In this document: piece after piece, positions 24,301-33,084 of the stretch | Layout: the number at the start of each line of letters is the position of its first letter | How positions within the stretch are numbered: position 1 is the first letter of the stretch | From: Edaphochlamys debaryana | Taxonomy: Eukaryota; Chlorophyta; Chlorophyceae; Chlamydomonadales | Direction of reading: 5' to 3' | Assembly (NCBI GenBank): GCA_016858145.1 | Contig: JAEHOE010000005.1 | Location: 1,302,001 to 1,366,000, forward strand | Length of the DNA stretch: 64,000 bases | Program-made: the position numbers and the translations under genes | The notes under the pieces: generated by a model | What the model was told of the DNA's origin: nothing | Seen by the model: the letters and a program-made list of their open reading frames with translations, nothing else | Databases searched by the model: none

Positions 24301-27300
24301 TCGGGCCTGTGTGGGCCGGGGGACACGTCGCCACGCGGACCAGCCCGCTGGCGGGGGCCTGCGTCAGGCCTATCTGGGCCGGGGGACACGTCGCCACGCG
24401 GACCAGCCTGCTGGCGGGGGCCTGCGTCGGGCCTGTCTGGGCCGGGGGACACGTCGTCGCCTGGACCAGCCCGCTGGCGGGGGCCTGCGCTGGGCCTGTC
24501 TGGGCCGGGGGACACGTCGCCGCGTGGACCAGCTCGCTGGCGGGGGCCTGCGTCGGGCCTGTCTGGGCCGGGGGACACGTCGCCACGCGGACCAGCCTGC
24601 TGGCGGGGGCCTGCGCCAGGCCCATCTGTGCCGGCCCATCCAGCGGCCACGTGGCTCACTCTGACAGCGTTGACAGCGCACACAACCTGTGCTCCTTGCC
24701 CTTCCCGCAGCCAACAATTTTGAGCGCAACCGCGAGGACGTGTTCACGGTGCTGGGCTCCGACATCGGCAAGCTCAACGAGGCCACCGTGCGACTGGTGA
24801 GGGCGTGCGCGTGCGAGTGTGGTGGCCGATGTTGGGGGGAAGCTATAGAAGAGCGCGGCGTGGCAGAGGCGGTGTGCGCGGTTACAGGCGCCCAGCCACT
24901 CATGATGTGCACCGGGGTGGAGCAGCCGGGCGCAGGGCGCTCCCAGCGGTTTGGCAGCGGTACTGACTCTCTTTCCTTCCCTGCGCTCTGTATGCCGTGT
25001 TTGCTCGCGTCCCGCGGTAACCCCCGCCCCTTGTCTCTACCTCCGCTCAATGCCTTTCCCTACCCCTACCCCTCCCCCACCCCACCCCACCCCACCCCGC
25101 CCGTCTTCGCCCCCAGGTCGAGTCGGGTTTCGGCGCCGCCTGGCACCTGCAGCAGATCGAGGTGCTCAACAAGAAGACCGGCGAGCGGGCGCTGTTCCGG
25201 TACAACGACTGGCTGCAGGGCGCCAAGACCACCGTCACCATCCCCGAGGCCAGCACCGATGCCGCCAAGCAGCAGGCGCCGGGCAAGGTGCGCAGTGCGA
25301 AGATTGGTACTGGCGTTATGGGCGGGGACTTGAGTCTCAGACCGCCCATGCGGCGGCGGGGCGGCTGTTTGGCGCTGGCTTGCACGTGATGGGCCCGGTC
25401 CAAACCTTTCCCACCCTGATCTGCTCCACGTAACAAGCCTGTCCCGGAGCTTATGCCGCCCTGAACCTCTGCATCTTCTGCATCCTTCGCGTGTGCGGCG
25501 CTGTCATGCTCGCAGCTGCGCTGGAAGATAGCGACGCAGACCAGCGACATCTTCGGCGCCGGCACGGACGCCAAGGTGTGGGTGCAGGTGCATGGGCCGC
25601 TGGGCCTGCTCAACGGCGCCGAGATCTACCTGGACGACGGCAAGAACAACTTCGAGCGGAACATGTTGGACCAGGTGCGGCGCGACGGGTGGAGCTAGCG
25701 CCTAGGGGATGGCGGGGAGGGGGCGAGGGGCCAGGGATCAGAGCGCGAGCTAACGGGGGGCCAAGTGGCTAGGGTGGCCAGTTGGGGACCGGAAGAGCAG
25801 CGAGATGAGGTAAGAGCTCGCGCCGGTATGGTGGCCCACGATGCTTGGTGCCAGTAGTACCGTAATCTCCCGCCCTCATCACCCAATCCTCCTCTCCCCA
25901 ACGCCCCCAGTTCTTTGTGGAGTTCCCCGAGGCCAACGACTGCGGCACGCCCATCACCAAGGTGCGGCCTGCTCCAGCGTAGGGCCCCGCAACCACACGC
26001 TTCTTCAGTTGGGCACCACCGCCTGCCTCTTTACGCGAGCACGGCGTGCCAGCAGCCTCCATGCCGCAGGCCTCTCGATGCCTCTTTGGCCCCCGCCGAT
26101 CCCGCCCCTCACACACACGCACCCCAGTCAGCGCGCCCACGTGTTTCCCGGCTTCATGAGCCTCCCTCCTTCACCCGCGCCTCCCCGCCGCCCTCCGCAG
26201 CTGGTGGTGGAACGAGGCAGCAGCCTGCTGCCGGGGGCCGACTGGCACCTGGACTGGGTGGAGGTGGTGGACATGAACCGGGGTCACACGTACCGCTGGA
26301 AGTGCGGCGCCTGGTTCAACAGCAAGGAGGGGCTCCGGAAGGAGTGGGTGGCGGAGAAGGCGGCGGTGGGCAGCCAGCAGCCCCTGGAGCTGATCGAGTC
26401 GCCCGGGGGTGAGCACGCACGCGGGACGCGGCCCCGGCAGTCAGGCATATACTTAAAGTGCTTGCATGGCCTTGCCACCGCCTAGCCACGTAGCGTCTCT
26501 CTCGCCACAGCGCCGCCGCACTGAACGGTACTCGTACCTTCTCGGGGCGTGCCCGGAGTCGTCCCCTCTGCCGCTCCGCGTCGCCGTGTCCGTGACGCCC
26601 TGACACCCCCTCCACCCGCATCCTCCCCGCGCCCTCCCTCTGCACCCGGCTCCCAGGCATCGTGGGCGGCCCCGCCGTCGCGGGCGACCGGTACCGCATC
26701 GTGACGCAGACGGGCAACGTGTTCGGCGCAGGCACGGACGCCAAGGTGTGCCTGGCCTTCCAGGACGCGGAGGGCAAGGTGTGGACGCCCGCCTTCAGCC
26801 AGACCAAGGCCATGTTCGAGCGCAACGCCACGGACGAGTTCTTCGTGACCTCGTCCACCAAGCTCGGCGAGGTCACGCACTGCATCGTGTGGATCGAGAA
26901 CCCCGGCATGGGCGACAAATGGGTGCGTGCCTGGAGACCGGGTCGGGTTGGGTCCGGCCTGGCAGCACTGCAACACTTGCCAGCGCTCGAGGCCGGCCAC
27001 GGGACGGGCGGGCTTCAGGCTGGGCGCCGATGGTCGACCCTACAAAGCCCTAGGTTCGCCAATTTTTCCAGCTCGCAAGGCCGCCCGCTGACGGCCACCC
27101 CGCGGCCCCAAAACTGCCCCCCACCCGCACCGCAGCACCTGGACCACGTCCAGCTCACGCACCTGCCCTCCCAGCGCGAGTGGAGCTTCGCCTGCAAGGA
27201 CTGGGTGCCCAAGGGCACGAGCCCCTCCCAGGGCAAGCGCCTCTTCGCCACGGTCGTGCGCGACGTGCCCCTCACGGGCCCGCCCCAGGGCGCCGACGCC

Positions 27301-28514
27301 GCGGTCGCCGACGTGAGCCACCTCGACCAGGGCCCACCAAAACCCCCGCCGCGCCCGCTCCTGCCGTACGAAGTAACCGTGGTGACCGGGGACAAGTACG
27401 GCGCGGGTACGGACGCGCTGGTCAGCATGGAGATCCAGGGCAGCCGTGGCACGGCCCAGCACACGTTCGAGCAGTCCAAGACGCTGTTCGAGAAGGGCAG
27501 CCGCGACCGCTTCCGCCTCACGCTGCCCGACGTGGGCAACGTGCAGAGCGTGCGGGCCTGGCACGACGGCTCGGGCTTTGGGGCCGACTGGTTCCTGGCG
27601 GCCGTGAACATCGACCACCCCGCCGCGGGGTGCAAGTGGGAGGCCACGTTCAACGAGTGGGTCAAGGGCGGCGAGACCAACGGCCGCATGAAGCCCGCGC
27701 GACTCGTGGCGGGCACCGCCGAGGCGGCGGAGAAGGCCTACGATGAGGCCTGGGCGGCAGCGGTGGCCAAGGACGCGGAGAAGCGGCGGGCGGCCGAGGC
27801 TGCGGCGGCAGCGGCCAGGCCGCCGCTGCCGCCGGGGGCGGGGGCGGGCGCTGGGCTCAGCGACATCACGCCGGTGCAAGACCGGCCCGTCAAGCGGCCA
27901 GGGGACGATGGCATCGCCAAGCAGGTGGGAGGGCTCACCTGGGCTTGGTCGGGCTGTGACTCGATGCCAGGACTGCCCCCACATGACTGGGTACCGCAAG
28001 AGCCACGCCGTCCCACCCGCCCCCTGGTGTACAACAACACCGTGTTCTTACCCGTGCCCCCTGTGCCCCCTGCCGTCGCAGGTCCTGCGCCCCGAGGAGT
28101 TTGCGCGGCTGCCCCAGATGCAGCCGGGCGACGGCCGCTACCGCTTCAGCAACGAGGTGAGGCACAGACAGCCCATCAGCCTCCATCCCCCAGTCCCCAG
28201 GCCTGTACCCAGTCCCCAGCCTGGCAACATTGACGTGCGGTGTAACAGGCGTGCCGGCAGGCCTTCGCTCCTGCCTCCGCCAACCGCTTCCTCTTGCCCC
28301 TGCCACTGCCCCCGCCCCCCGGCAGGTCCGCAACAACCCCGAGCCGCCGCCGCCCTCCTGGCAGAAGCACACCGCGCCGTACGGCGGCAACCCGCAGTAC
28401 CGGGTGACGTACTTCCATAACCCCGTGACCAAGCAGAGCACGTACGACGTACCGCCGGAGTACGCCGCGTGGGAGCAGAAGCACGATGCGTGGCTCAAGA
28501 GCGTGCTGCAGTGA
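372..28514 (+). CDS. EML-type WD40 propeller protein with 20 PLAT/LH2 domains (giant, probably ciliary)
   Basis: Hand-built model of 86 exons, 11,400 coding nt, 3,799 residues; every junction keeps frame. Order: disordered Gly/Ala/Pro/Gln-rich N-terminus (1-164); EF-hand-like segment (about 165-295); EML-type HELP plus tandem WD40 propeller (about 338-1002); charged linker rich in Pro, Asp, Glu, Lys and Arg (about 1018-1060); twenty PLAT domains (about 1061-3647); Ala-rich helix and WW-like end (3738-3799). Known of the families: EML propellers bind tubulin and microtubules; PLAT domains bind lipid or protein partners, and LOXHD1, which is built only of PLATs, lies under the stereocilia membrane. 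Inferred role: links microtubules to the overlying membrane, most likely in cilia. The start is the first ATG of the low-complexity frame leading to the donor at 863. Seven of 85 introns have GC-AG borders. No TGTAA was found in the first 800 nt after the stop. The exact N-terminus is the least certain part. Confidence 0.9.
6745..6858 (+). ncRNA. Intronic C/D-box snoRNA-like element, copy 1 (degenerate)
   Basis: First and most diverged of five related elements in intron 17. The C box is degenerate (GGATGAGA at 6754-6761). D' is CTGA at 6775-6778, then a 9-bp hairpin (6779-6787 with 6797-6805, one wobble), C' GGATGAA at 6813-6819, and D CTGA at 6848-6851. GGTG before C can pair with CACC after D. 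The guide segment before D (GTCATCCTTGCT) differs from the other copies. Possibly a decayed copy. Confidence 0.5.
6920..7033 (+). ncRNA. Intronic C/D-box snoRNA-like element, copy 2 (best formed)
   Basis: Shows every part of a C/D snoRNA in order: an 8-bp perfect terminal stem (GGCCAGGC 6920-6927 with GCCTGGCC 7026-7033), C box ATGATGA (6930-6936), D' CTGA (6952-6955), internal hairpin GCGAGCCGC/GCGGCTCGC (6956-6964 with 6974-6982), C' GGATGAA (6990-6996), and D CTGA (7021-7024). Guides would be the segments just upstream of D' (ACGGGCAGTAC) and D (ATGTCATCCTTGCC). I could not assign an rRNA or snRNA target. Expected job, if real: guiding 2'-O-methylation. Confidence 0.72.
7128..7231 (+). ncRNA. 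Intronic C/D-box snoRNA-like element, copy 3
   Basis: Boxes: C ATGATGA 7133-7139, D' CTGA 7155-7158, hairpin 7159-7167 with 7177-7185, C' GGATGAA 7193-7199, D CTGA 7224-7227. The terminal stem is short, GGCG/CGCC (7128-7131 with 7228-7231). The D guide matches copies 2, 4 and 5; the D' guide (CCGGCATTGT) differs. About 94 nt of unrelated sequence separates it from copy 2. Confidence 0.7.
7339..7442 (+). ncRNA. Intronic C/D-box snoRNA-like element, copy 4
   Basis: Boxes: C ATGATGA 7344-7350, D' CTGA 7366-7369, hairpin GCAGGTCGC/GCGGCTTGC (7370-7378 with 7388-7396), C' GGATGAA 7404-7410, D CTGA 7435-7438, terminal stem GGCG/CGCC. The hairpin arms differ in sequence from copies 2 and 3 but remain fully paired through an A-U pair and two G-U wobbles. 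The D' guide is AGGGCAGCAC. Confidence 0.7.
7556..7658 (+). ncRNA. Intronic C/D-box snoRNA-like element, copy 5
   Basis: Boxes: C ATGATGA 7562-7568, D' CTGA 7584-7587, hairpin GCGGGTCGC/GCGGCTCGC with two wobbles (7588-7596 with 7606-7614), C' GGATGAA 7622-7628, D CTGA 7650-7653. The terminal stem is AGGCG/CGCCT. A few bases are lost between C' and the D guide compared with the other copies. The host intron's acceptor lies about 160 nt downstream at 7815. Confidence 0.68.
8866..17465 (+). other. PLAT domains 1-9 of the giant gene (exons 21-53)
   Basis: Approximate domain spans: P1 8866-9690, P2 to 10569, P3 to 11575, P4 to 12720, P5 to 13866, P6 to 14820, P7 to 15432, P8 to 16437, P9 to 17465. 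Exons 22-53: 9104-9363, 9594-9731, 9901-9987, 10158-10329, 10487-10583, 10702-10785, 10935-10983, 11155-11302, 11500-11610, 11725-11785, 11961-12009, 12156-12251, 12567-12727, 12919-12992, 13115-13176, 13295-13407, 13734-13867, 14024-14137, 14318-14462, 14584-14671, 14803-14960, 15181-15438, 15618-15738, 15884-15960, 16102-16198, 16349-16443, 16541-16566, 16649-16697, 16801-16860, 17002-17093, 17201-17232, 17368-17500. Each domain repeats [25 protein letters not shown] and a W-H-L then FPC-W motif, as in LOXHD1. Introns after exons 37, 46 and 50 begin with GC. P7 has an extra loop ([13 protein letters not shown]) before its WxLE strand. Confidence 0.9.
17466..22970 (+). other. PLAT domains 10-15: a two-domain cassette present three times (exons 54-73)
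   Basis: Spans: P10 17466-18327, P11 to 19302, P12 to 20290, P13 to 21270, P14 to 21930, P15 to 22970. Exons 54-73: 17662-17767, 17912-18000, 18169-18363, 18543-18625, 18798-18909, 19041-19119, 19231-19308, 19442-19467, 19600-19705, 19869-19957, 20131-20325, 20495-20583, 20747-20836, 20967-21034, 21176-21418, 21537-21625, 21785-21961, 22067-22155, 22326-22444, 22645-22756. P10, P12 and P14 share a W-I/V-D-E-K-N/H-GL type end, and P10 and P12 carry a DRDGDG loop. P11, P13 and P15 share [16 protein letters not shown] and [15 protein letters not shown] segments. The exon triplets 106/89/195 nt of P10 and P12 are identical in length, and both have a GC donor after NNFERNQ. Confidence 0.88.
22971..28514 (+). 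other. PLAT domains 16-20, Ala-rich tail and WW-like end (exons 74-86)
   Basis: Spans: P16 22971-23850, P17 to 25516, P18 to 26660, P19 26680-27270, P20 27362-27730. Exons 74-86: 22951-23135, 23309-23376, 23500-23629, 23844-23979, 24711-24796, 25117-25287, 25516-25674, 25911-25961, 26201-26408, 26657-26922, 27136-27924, 28082-28156, 28326-28514. P18-P20 are the most diverged: FGAGTDAKV or YGAGTDALV replaces RGAGTD, and FPC is lost. Exon 84 is by far the longest (789 nt); it holds all of P20 in one piece plus an Ala/Glu/Lys helix. The last exon has a WW-like motif, WQK then [16 protein letters not shown], in which the second Trp is Tyr. The intron after exon 74 begins with GC. Confidence 0.86.
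24027..24640 (+). repeat. 63-bp minisatellite, about 9.7 copies, inside intron 77
   Basis: Nine full units and one partial of 63 bp lie between the donor at 23980 and the acceptor at 24710. Each begins near GCTGGCGGGGGCCTGCG and contains GGCCGGGGGACACGTCG. Because 63 is a multiple of three and the units lack stops in several frames, long spurious open frames appear on both strands. Splicing from GAGAACTCAG to CCAACAATTTTGAG restores the PLAT consensus [11 protein letters not shown], so the array is intronic. Confidence 0.93.
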
Positions 28515-30236
28515 TAGGGCGTGCGTTATGTTTTACTGCTGAGGGCAGGGCCAGGGCATGCAGGCCGCCTCTTGGGCCACGTGGGGGTCTGGGGCCTTGA
28601 GCCACCGCGGCTAGGCCGTGGGGAGGAGCTGCCTCTCTGACACTCTTTATCGTCATTGCATAAATCTTCTGTTATTTATCCTGCATACTCTTTCGTCACC
28701 CCAAGGGCTCTTGTCTCGTCACTTGCTTCTCTATGCTAAGCATTGGACATTCGTTGTGGCTACTGGCATGGAAGACCTTCCAGGTGCATTGCACTGTTGA
28801 CGGAGCGGTACAACGGAAGGGGGACCGGGCCACACAAGGCTGTTCATTTAGGTTGTGGGCGACGCAAAGGGAAGTGCTAGTGTGAACCCCAGGACAGAGC
28901 CGCCTACATGATGTGTATGGGTGCACAGGTTCGGGCGTGATATGGGTTACCTCGTGGCCGAGGCTCCATGGCCGGCCCGTCATGTTCACGGGGTGCTGCT
29001 GTACTACTGGTCAGGCGGGTGGATGTCCCCGCGGAACTGGCGGAAGCCCATGCAACCCTGGAGTGAACGCAACCTTTCCTCGCGCTCCCCGGTCCTCAGT
29101 GGGGTTCCCTGTGTCCGGTGCAGCATCACGCACGCCAATAGCATCCCAGCTCCCAGAAGAGAGAGAGATTGTACAGGGTTGCTCACAGTGTCCCTACTCA
29201 GGGATTGTCTGAGCTCTGAGGAAGGGGCCTGCATAGCTGGGCTGCTGGGGCTGCCATGGCGCCCTGTCTCTACAGCATGGTCAATGTTGAGGCACGATGC
29301 GTGGGAGGGCTGGGAAGCGACCCGACAAGAATGCCTAGGTTTCTTACAGTGACAGCCCGGGGCTACTCTATTCGAATGGCGCTTTGGAGTGTGACGCGGC
29401 CAGCCATCCTGCGATGCCTTCCAGCAACCCGGTAAGCATACATACGCATGGAAAGTAGAGTGTGACTGATGCTTGGTGAGTATCGTACGATGGGCGTCCT
29501 GAAACCTAAAGCCCCAGCAGCCTCCAAAAGCTACTATGGGTAACACCCAGGGGAACACTGCCACTGCACCCGAAAGCTCCCGATCTGCAACGCAGTGTGC
29601 AGCGGCCACACAAACCTTGCGATCCCAGAGAGAAGTGTATGCACTCACCCCAGGCCAACATACACAACACCACAGCTTGCACTTGTTGCAATTGACACAA
29701 GCCTCAGGAAGATGAACCATTAGGAGCGCGCACTGTTTGCACGAGTCCTGCAACGCACTCAATTGGTGAGCCGTCAACAATGCCTGCACTCTGTAAGGAG
29801 GCGCCCCCCAACCATGGCGCGGTCAAACCCACACATACGCCGACGACTGCGCCGACTCCAGTCTGCGCTACATCCAGGCAGCCGGCAGCCGTTATACTGG
29901 TCAGTTCGGCCGCTGCCCGCCTCGCTCGCTTGGCGCCACCATCTCGCAATCCCCGCCCTGCCCAACCTTGCCACACCCGCCAGCCGCGCCTCATGTCGCC
30001 CCTGCAGCCTTGCCCCGTCACGCTTCAAGCCAACATGTCCGCCCCCGCTCGGTATCAAGTTCACGGCCCCCTCTCCAGTGCATCCCGTGGTACTGGTACC
30101 CTAGTCCCAATGCATCACCCCACCGCAACCCCGACCCCGTCTCATACTGCTGCAGCGGTCATGGCGCTCCACGCCCCGTGGTCCCCGTGGTTACCACAAC
30201 ACATGGACGCGGATCCCATATCCTTCCAAGTCTTGT
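28515..30236. other. Convergent intergenic region
   Basis: This lies between the stop of the EML-PLAT gene (+) and the stop of the U-box gene (-), so it should contain both 3' UTRs. Base composition is visibly less GC-rich than the flanks. Short open frames show no family likeness. A reverse-strand TGTAA at 29344-29348 could end the U-box transcript. Confidence 0.55.
29344..29348 (-). promoter_or_regulatory. Candidate TGTAA polyadenylation signal for the U-box gene
   Basis: TGTAA on the minus strand, about 890 nt past the U-box/WD40 stop. TGTAA is the usual chlorophyte signal. The distance implies a long but plausible 3' UTR; a five-base match is weak evidence on its own. Confidence 0.35.
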
Positions 30237-33084
30237 TTACCAGATGCCGATGGTACCATCGTACGATCCGGAAAACACGCGGCCGTCCGCCGCCGCCAGC
30301 ACGCGTACGGCATCGTCGTGGCCGTCACACTTCCTGATGCACCGGTAGTTATTGTTGATGTCCCAGAACCGTACCGTCGTGTCGTACGAGCCCGACACGA
30401 GCACGTTGTTCCCAACCGCCAGCGCCAGTACGGCCTCCGTGTGGCCCTCCAGCACCTTGACGCACTCCAGCGTCTGCAGCGACCACACGCGAATGGTCTT
30501 GTCCCACGACCCGCTGTACATGTGCCGGTCGCCCACCGCCAGCACACGGACGTTGTCGTCGTGCCCCTCGAGCGTCTTGAGACACTGCAGCGTCTCGGCG
30601 TCCCACACCTGAGGCGGGGGGCGAAACGAGGCGCGCTGAGTGAGTGCCTCGCGAACTGAACCTTGCCCAGCCCAAATCCTGGACCTCCAGGCCCTCCCCG
30701 CCAACGCTCAGATGCTCTGCAAGCCTCGCACTAAGGTTACAATCCCGCCCGGGAGCGCCTGCCCGCTTGGCGCTGTCCGGTCTGGTCCCGTCCGATCCCG
30801 TCCGGTCCGGTCTGGTCCAGCCTGGGTCCGGCCCCCGCCCACCTTGATGGTTGTGTCGTCTGACCCCGAGAACACCTTGTCGGCTGAGGCCACCAGCGCC
30901 CGCACCGCCCCCGAGTGGCCAGTCAGCGTGGCCTTGCACTCCAGCGTGTTGCAGTCCCACACCTGGGGGCGGGGGGAGGAGGGACAGGCGAGGCGGCACT
31001 CGAGGTTACTCAGGCCTCGGCCACATCCCCGGGCACCCGTACCCTCTCGGAACACGGCTACGCAGGCCACACGTCCATGCCAGGCCCTGAAACTGCGCCC
31101 CGGTCCGACCGCATGCCAGCTGAGACTCGACGTGGTCGTGCCCCACTATCCAAAACACGCCCGGCCTGTAGAGCCCTGTTGAACGCGCCAGTTGCGCGCG
31201 GCCCCGGCACCCGCCCGCCCGCGCTTCACCCGTGGCCCCCCTCACCTTGACGGTGCGGTCGTAGGAGCCGCTGAACATGTTGTTGCGGCAGTGCACCAGC
31301 GTGCGCACGGGGCCGTTGTGGCCCTTGAGCACCTCCAGGCACTGCAGCGAGGCCTCGTCCCACACGCGCACCGTGCTGTCGTACGAGCCGCTGAACAGCC
31401 GCCCCTCCGCCACCGCCAGCGCCCGCACCGCGTCCGTGTGGCCCTGCAGCGTCTTTATCCGCTGCAGCGTGGCCAGGTCCCACACCTGGAGCAGGATACC
31501 CAGGGAAGCATGGGGGGGGTCAGCTAGGCCAGGCCGTTCGCGCAGGCTGCGCCCTATACACCACCCGGTGCGCGTGAGCCTGTTGCAGGCCGCCGCATGC
31601 TCAAGTGCACCTCCGTCGCCCCTCAACCCAACACCCCCTCCCTCCACACGTGCTTCCCCGACCGGGCCCAGGGCCGCGGGCCGCGGCTGCGGCCCATCCC
31701 CAGCCGTGGCACTCAGGGCCCGACCCACTTTGATGCTGTAGTCGTACGAGCCAGAGAACAGCTTCCCGTTGGCCACCGACAGCGACAGCACGGGCCGCGT
31801 GTGGTCCTCCATGACCTGCTCGCACCGCCGCGACTCAATGTCCCACACGCGGATGGTCTTGTCAGCCGACGCGCTGAACAGGCGCCGGCCGCACACCTCC
31901 ACCGCCCACACGATCTCCTCGTGGCCCTGGAGGGGAGAGGGGGAGCGCGCGACGCTGTCAACGGCCGGCAAGCACACCAGCGGACCGCGGGCATTGCGGC
32001 TGTCGCCCATCAATCGATACACGGTCGGGTTTAGGCCTGGCTCAAGGACGGTTGTCGAAAAAGCGGGGCGGTAGGTCGGCTACGGCTGCGATAGGTCAAG
32101 CCTGCAGACCGAGGCGCCTCCAACGAGGGGGCACCACCGCCCACGGGCGTTTCCCCGAGCGCTGCTGCATGCCAGTTGCGCGCGCGAGAGGTGCGCGTCC
32201 ACGCTGAAAGCCACGGGCTCCGCCCCCGCACCTGCAGTATGTTGCGTGGCTCGTCCTCGTAGCGGTAAGGCGTGTTGAGTTTATTCGCGCCGGTGCCACC
32301 CGGCGTGAGCGTGATCCCGTGCGTCGTGGCCCACTCCTGCCGAGTGGGAAAACAGCGGGGCGGGGGGTAAACAGGGGCCGAGCGCGGGGTTCTTGTCAGG
32401 CGGCCCACGGCGGAAGGTCGGGACAAAACCGCGGCGAGCGGAACTGCCGCACCCTTGCTGACACGGGCGCGTCCCCACCCCAGGGAGACAAGTGGCCGTC
32501 CACTGCCGTGTCAGCGCGGACGCGTGCGGCTGGCTGCGCGGCCCGAACCCCCCGGGTAGACAGTGACACGTGGGGTGGGAACACACCCTGCCAAGAACTC
32601 CCCGTGAGAAGGTTCCCACAGCGCCCGCCGTGACTTGCGCCCCCAGCGTCCGGGTTGACACGCAGCCACATCGCCCACCTGGATGGCTGTGCGGAGCGCA
32701 TAGTTGGGCGTGAGCTCCAAGTGCCTGAGCCTCATCCCCGTGATGGGGCACGTCCGGTTTCCCTGCGCGAGCCATTTCTCTATGCACTGACGGTCGTATG
32801 TGTGGCCTGTGGCGACCATGACCGGGTCTGCCATGAGCTCCATGCTGATAGGGCAGTAAAAGCTGGAAGGGGCCTGTGGCTTGCCATCTGGAGCCCGCGC
32901 GCTGCGTGGGGCAAGGAGCGAAATTTGACGACGAGTTTTGCGGCCTGAGCACGTCTGAGGCTGCGTACCTCTGGTCGACCACAATGGCATTGGCTTCGTT
33001 ATTCGGTGGTGGAGCGTCGCCGCCACCGCTCTCTGGCGAGCGGGTCTCTGCTCCGCCCCGCAGGCCACGCAGAAACTGCTTCAT
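30237..33084 (-). CDS. U-box / WD40-repeat protein, probable E3 ubiquitin ligase
   Basis: Seven-exon model, 453 residues: 33084-32953, 32873-32679, 32336-32232, 31926-31729, 31485-31246, 30962-30843, 30608-30237. The U-box (about 45-109) is clear: SSFYCPISMELMADPVMV, TGHTYDRQCIEKWL, TCPITGMRL. Eight WD40 repeats follow (about 145-453), each ending like SGSYDxTVRVWD, enough for a closed propeller. Known of the families: a U-box recruits the E2 enzyme and a propeller binds substrate; the substrate here is unknown. Introns fall repeatedly just before VWD. The first exon is uncertain: the model uses the ATG at 33084 and a 79-bp intron, but an unspliced frame from an ATG at 33068 also reaches the U-box. 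The gene converges on the EML-PLAT gene. Confidence 0.88.

Noticed and set aside
24027..24640. CRISPR-like array or repetitive protein gene from the 63-bp repeats
   Set aside because: The units abut with no unique spacers, the setting is an intron of a eukaryotic gene, and clean splicing across it restores a conserved PLAT motif.
8866..27730. Splitting the PLAT array into several separate genes
   Set aside because: All 85 junctions keep one frame with no internal stop, no intergenic-length gap and no new start context. Every unit ends by passing directly into the next.
32511..33068. ATG at 33068 as the start of the U-box gene, with no first intron
   Set aside because: It keeps frame to the U-box, but the leader reads like shadow sequence. 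The ATG at 33084 with a short phase-0 intron gives a more natural low-complexity leader. Not settled; cDNA would decide.
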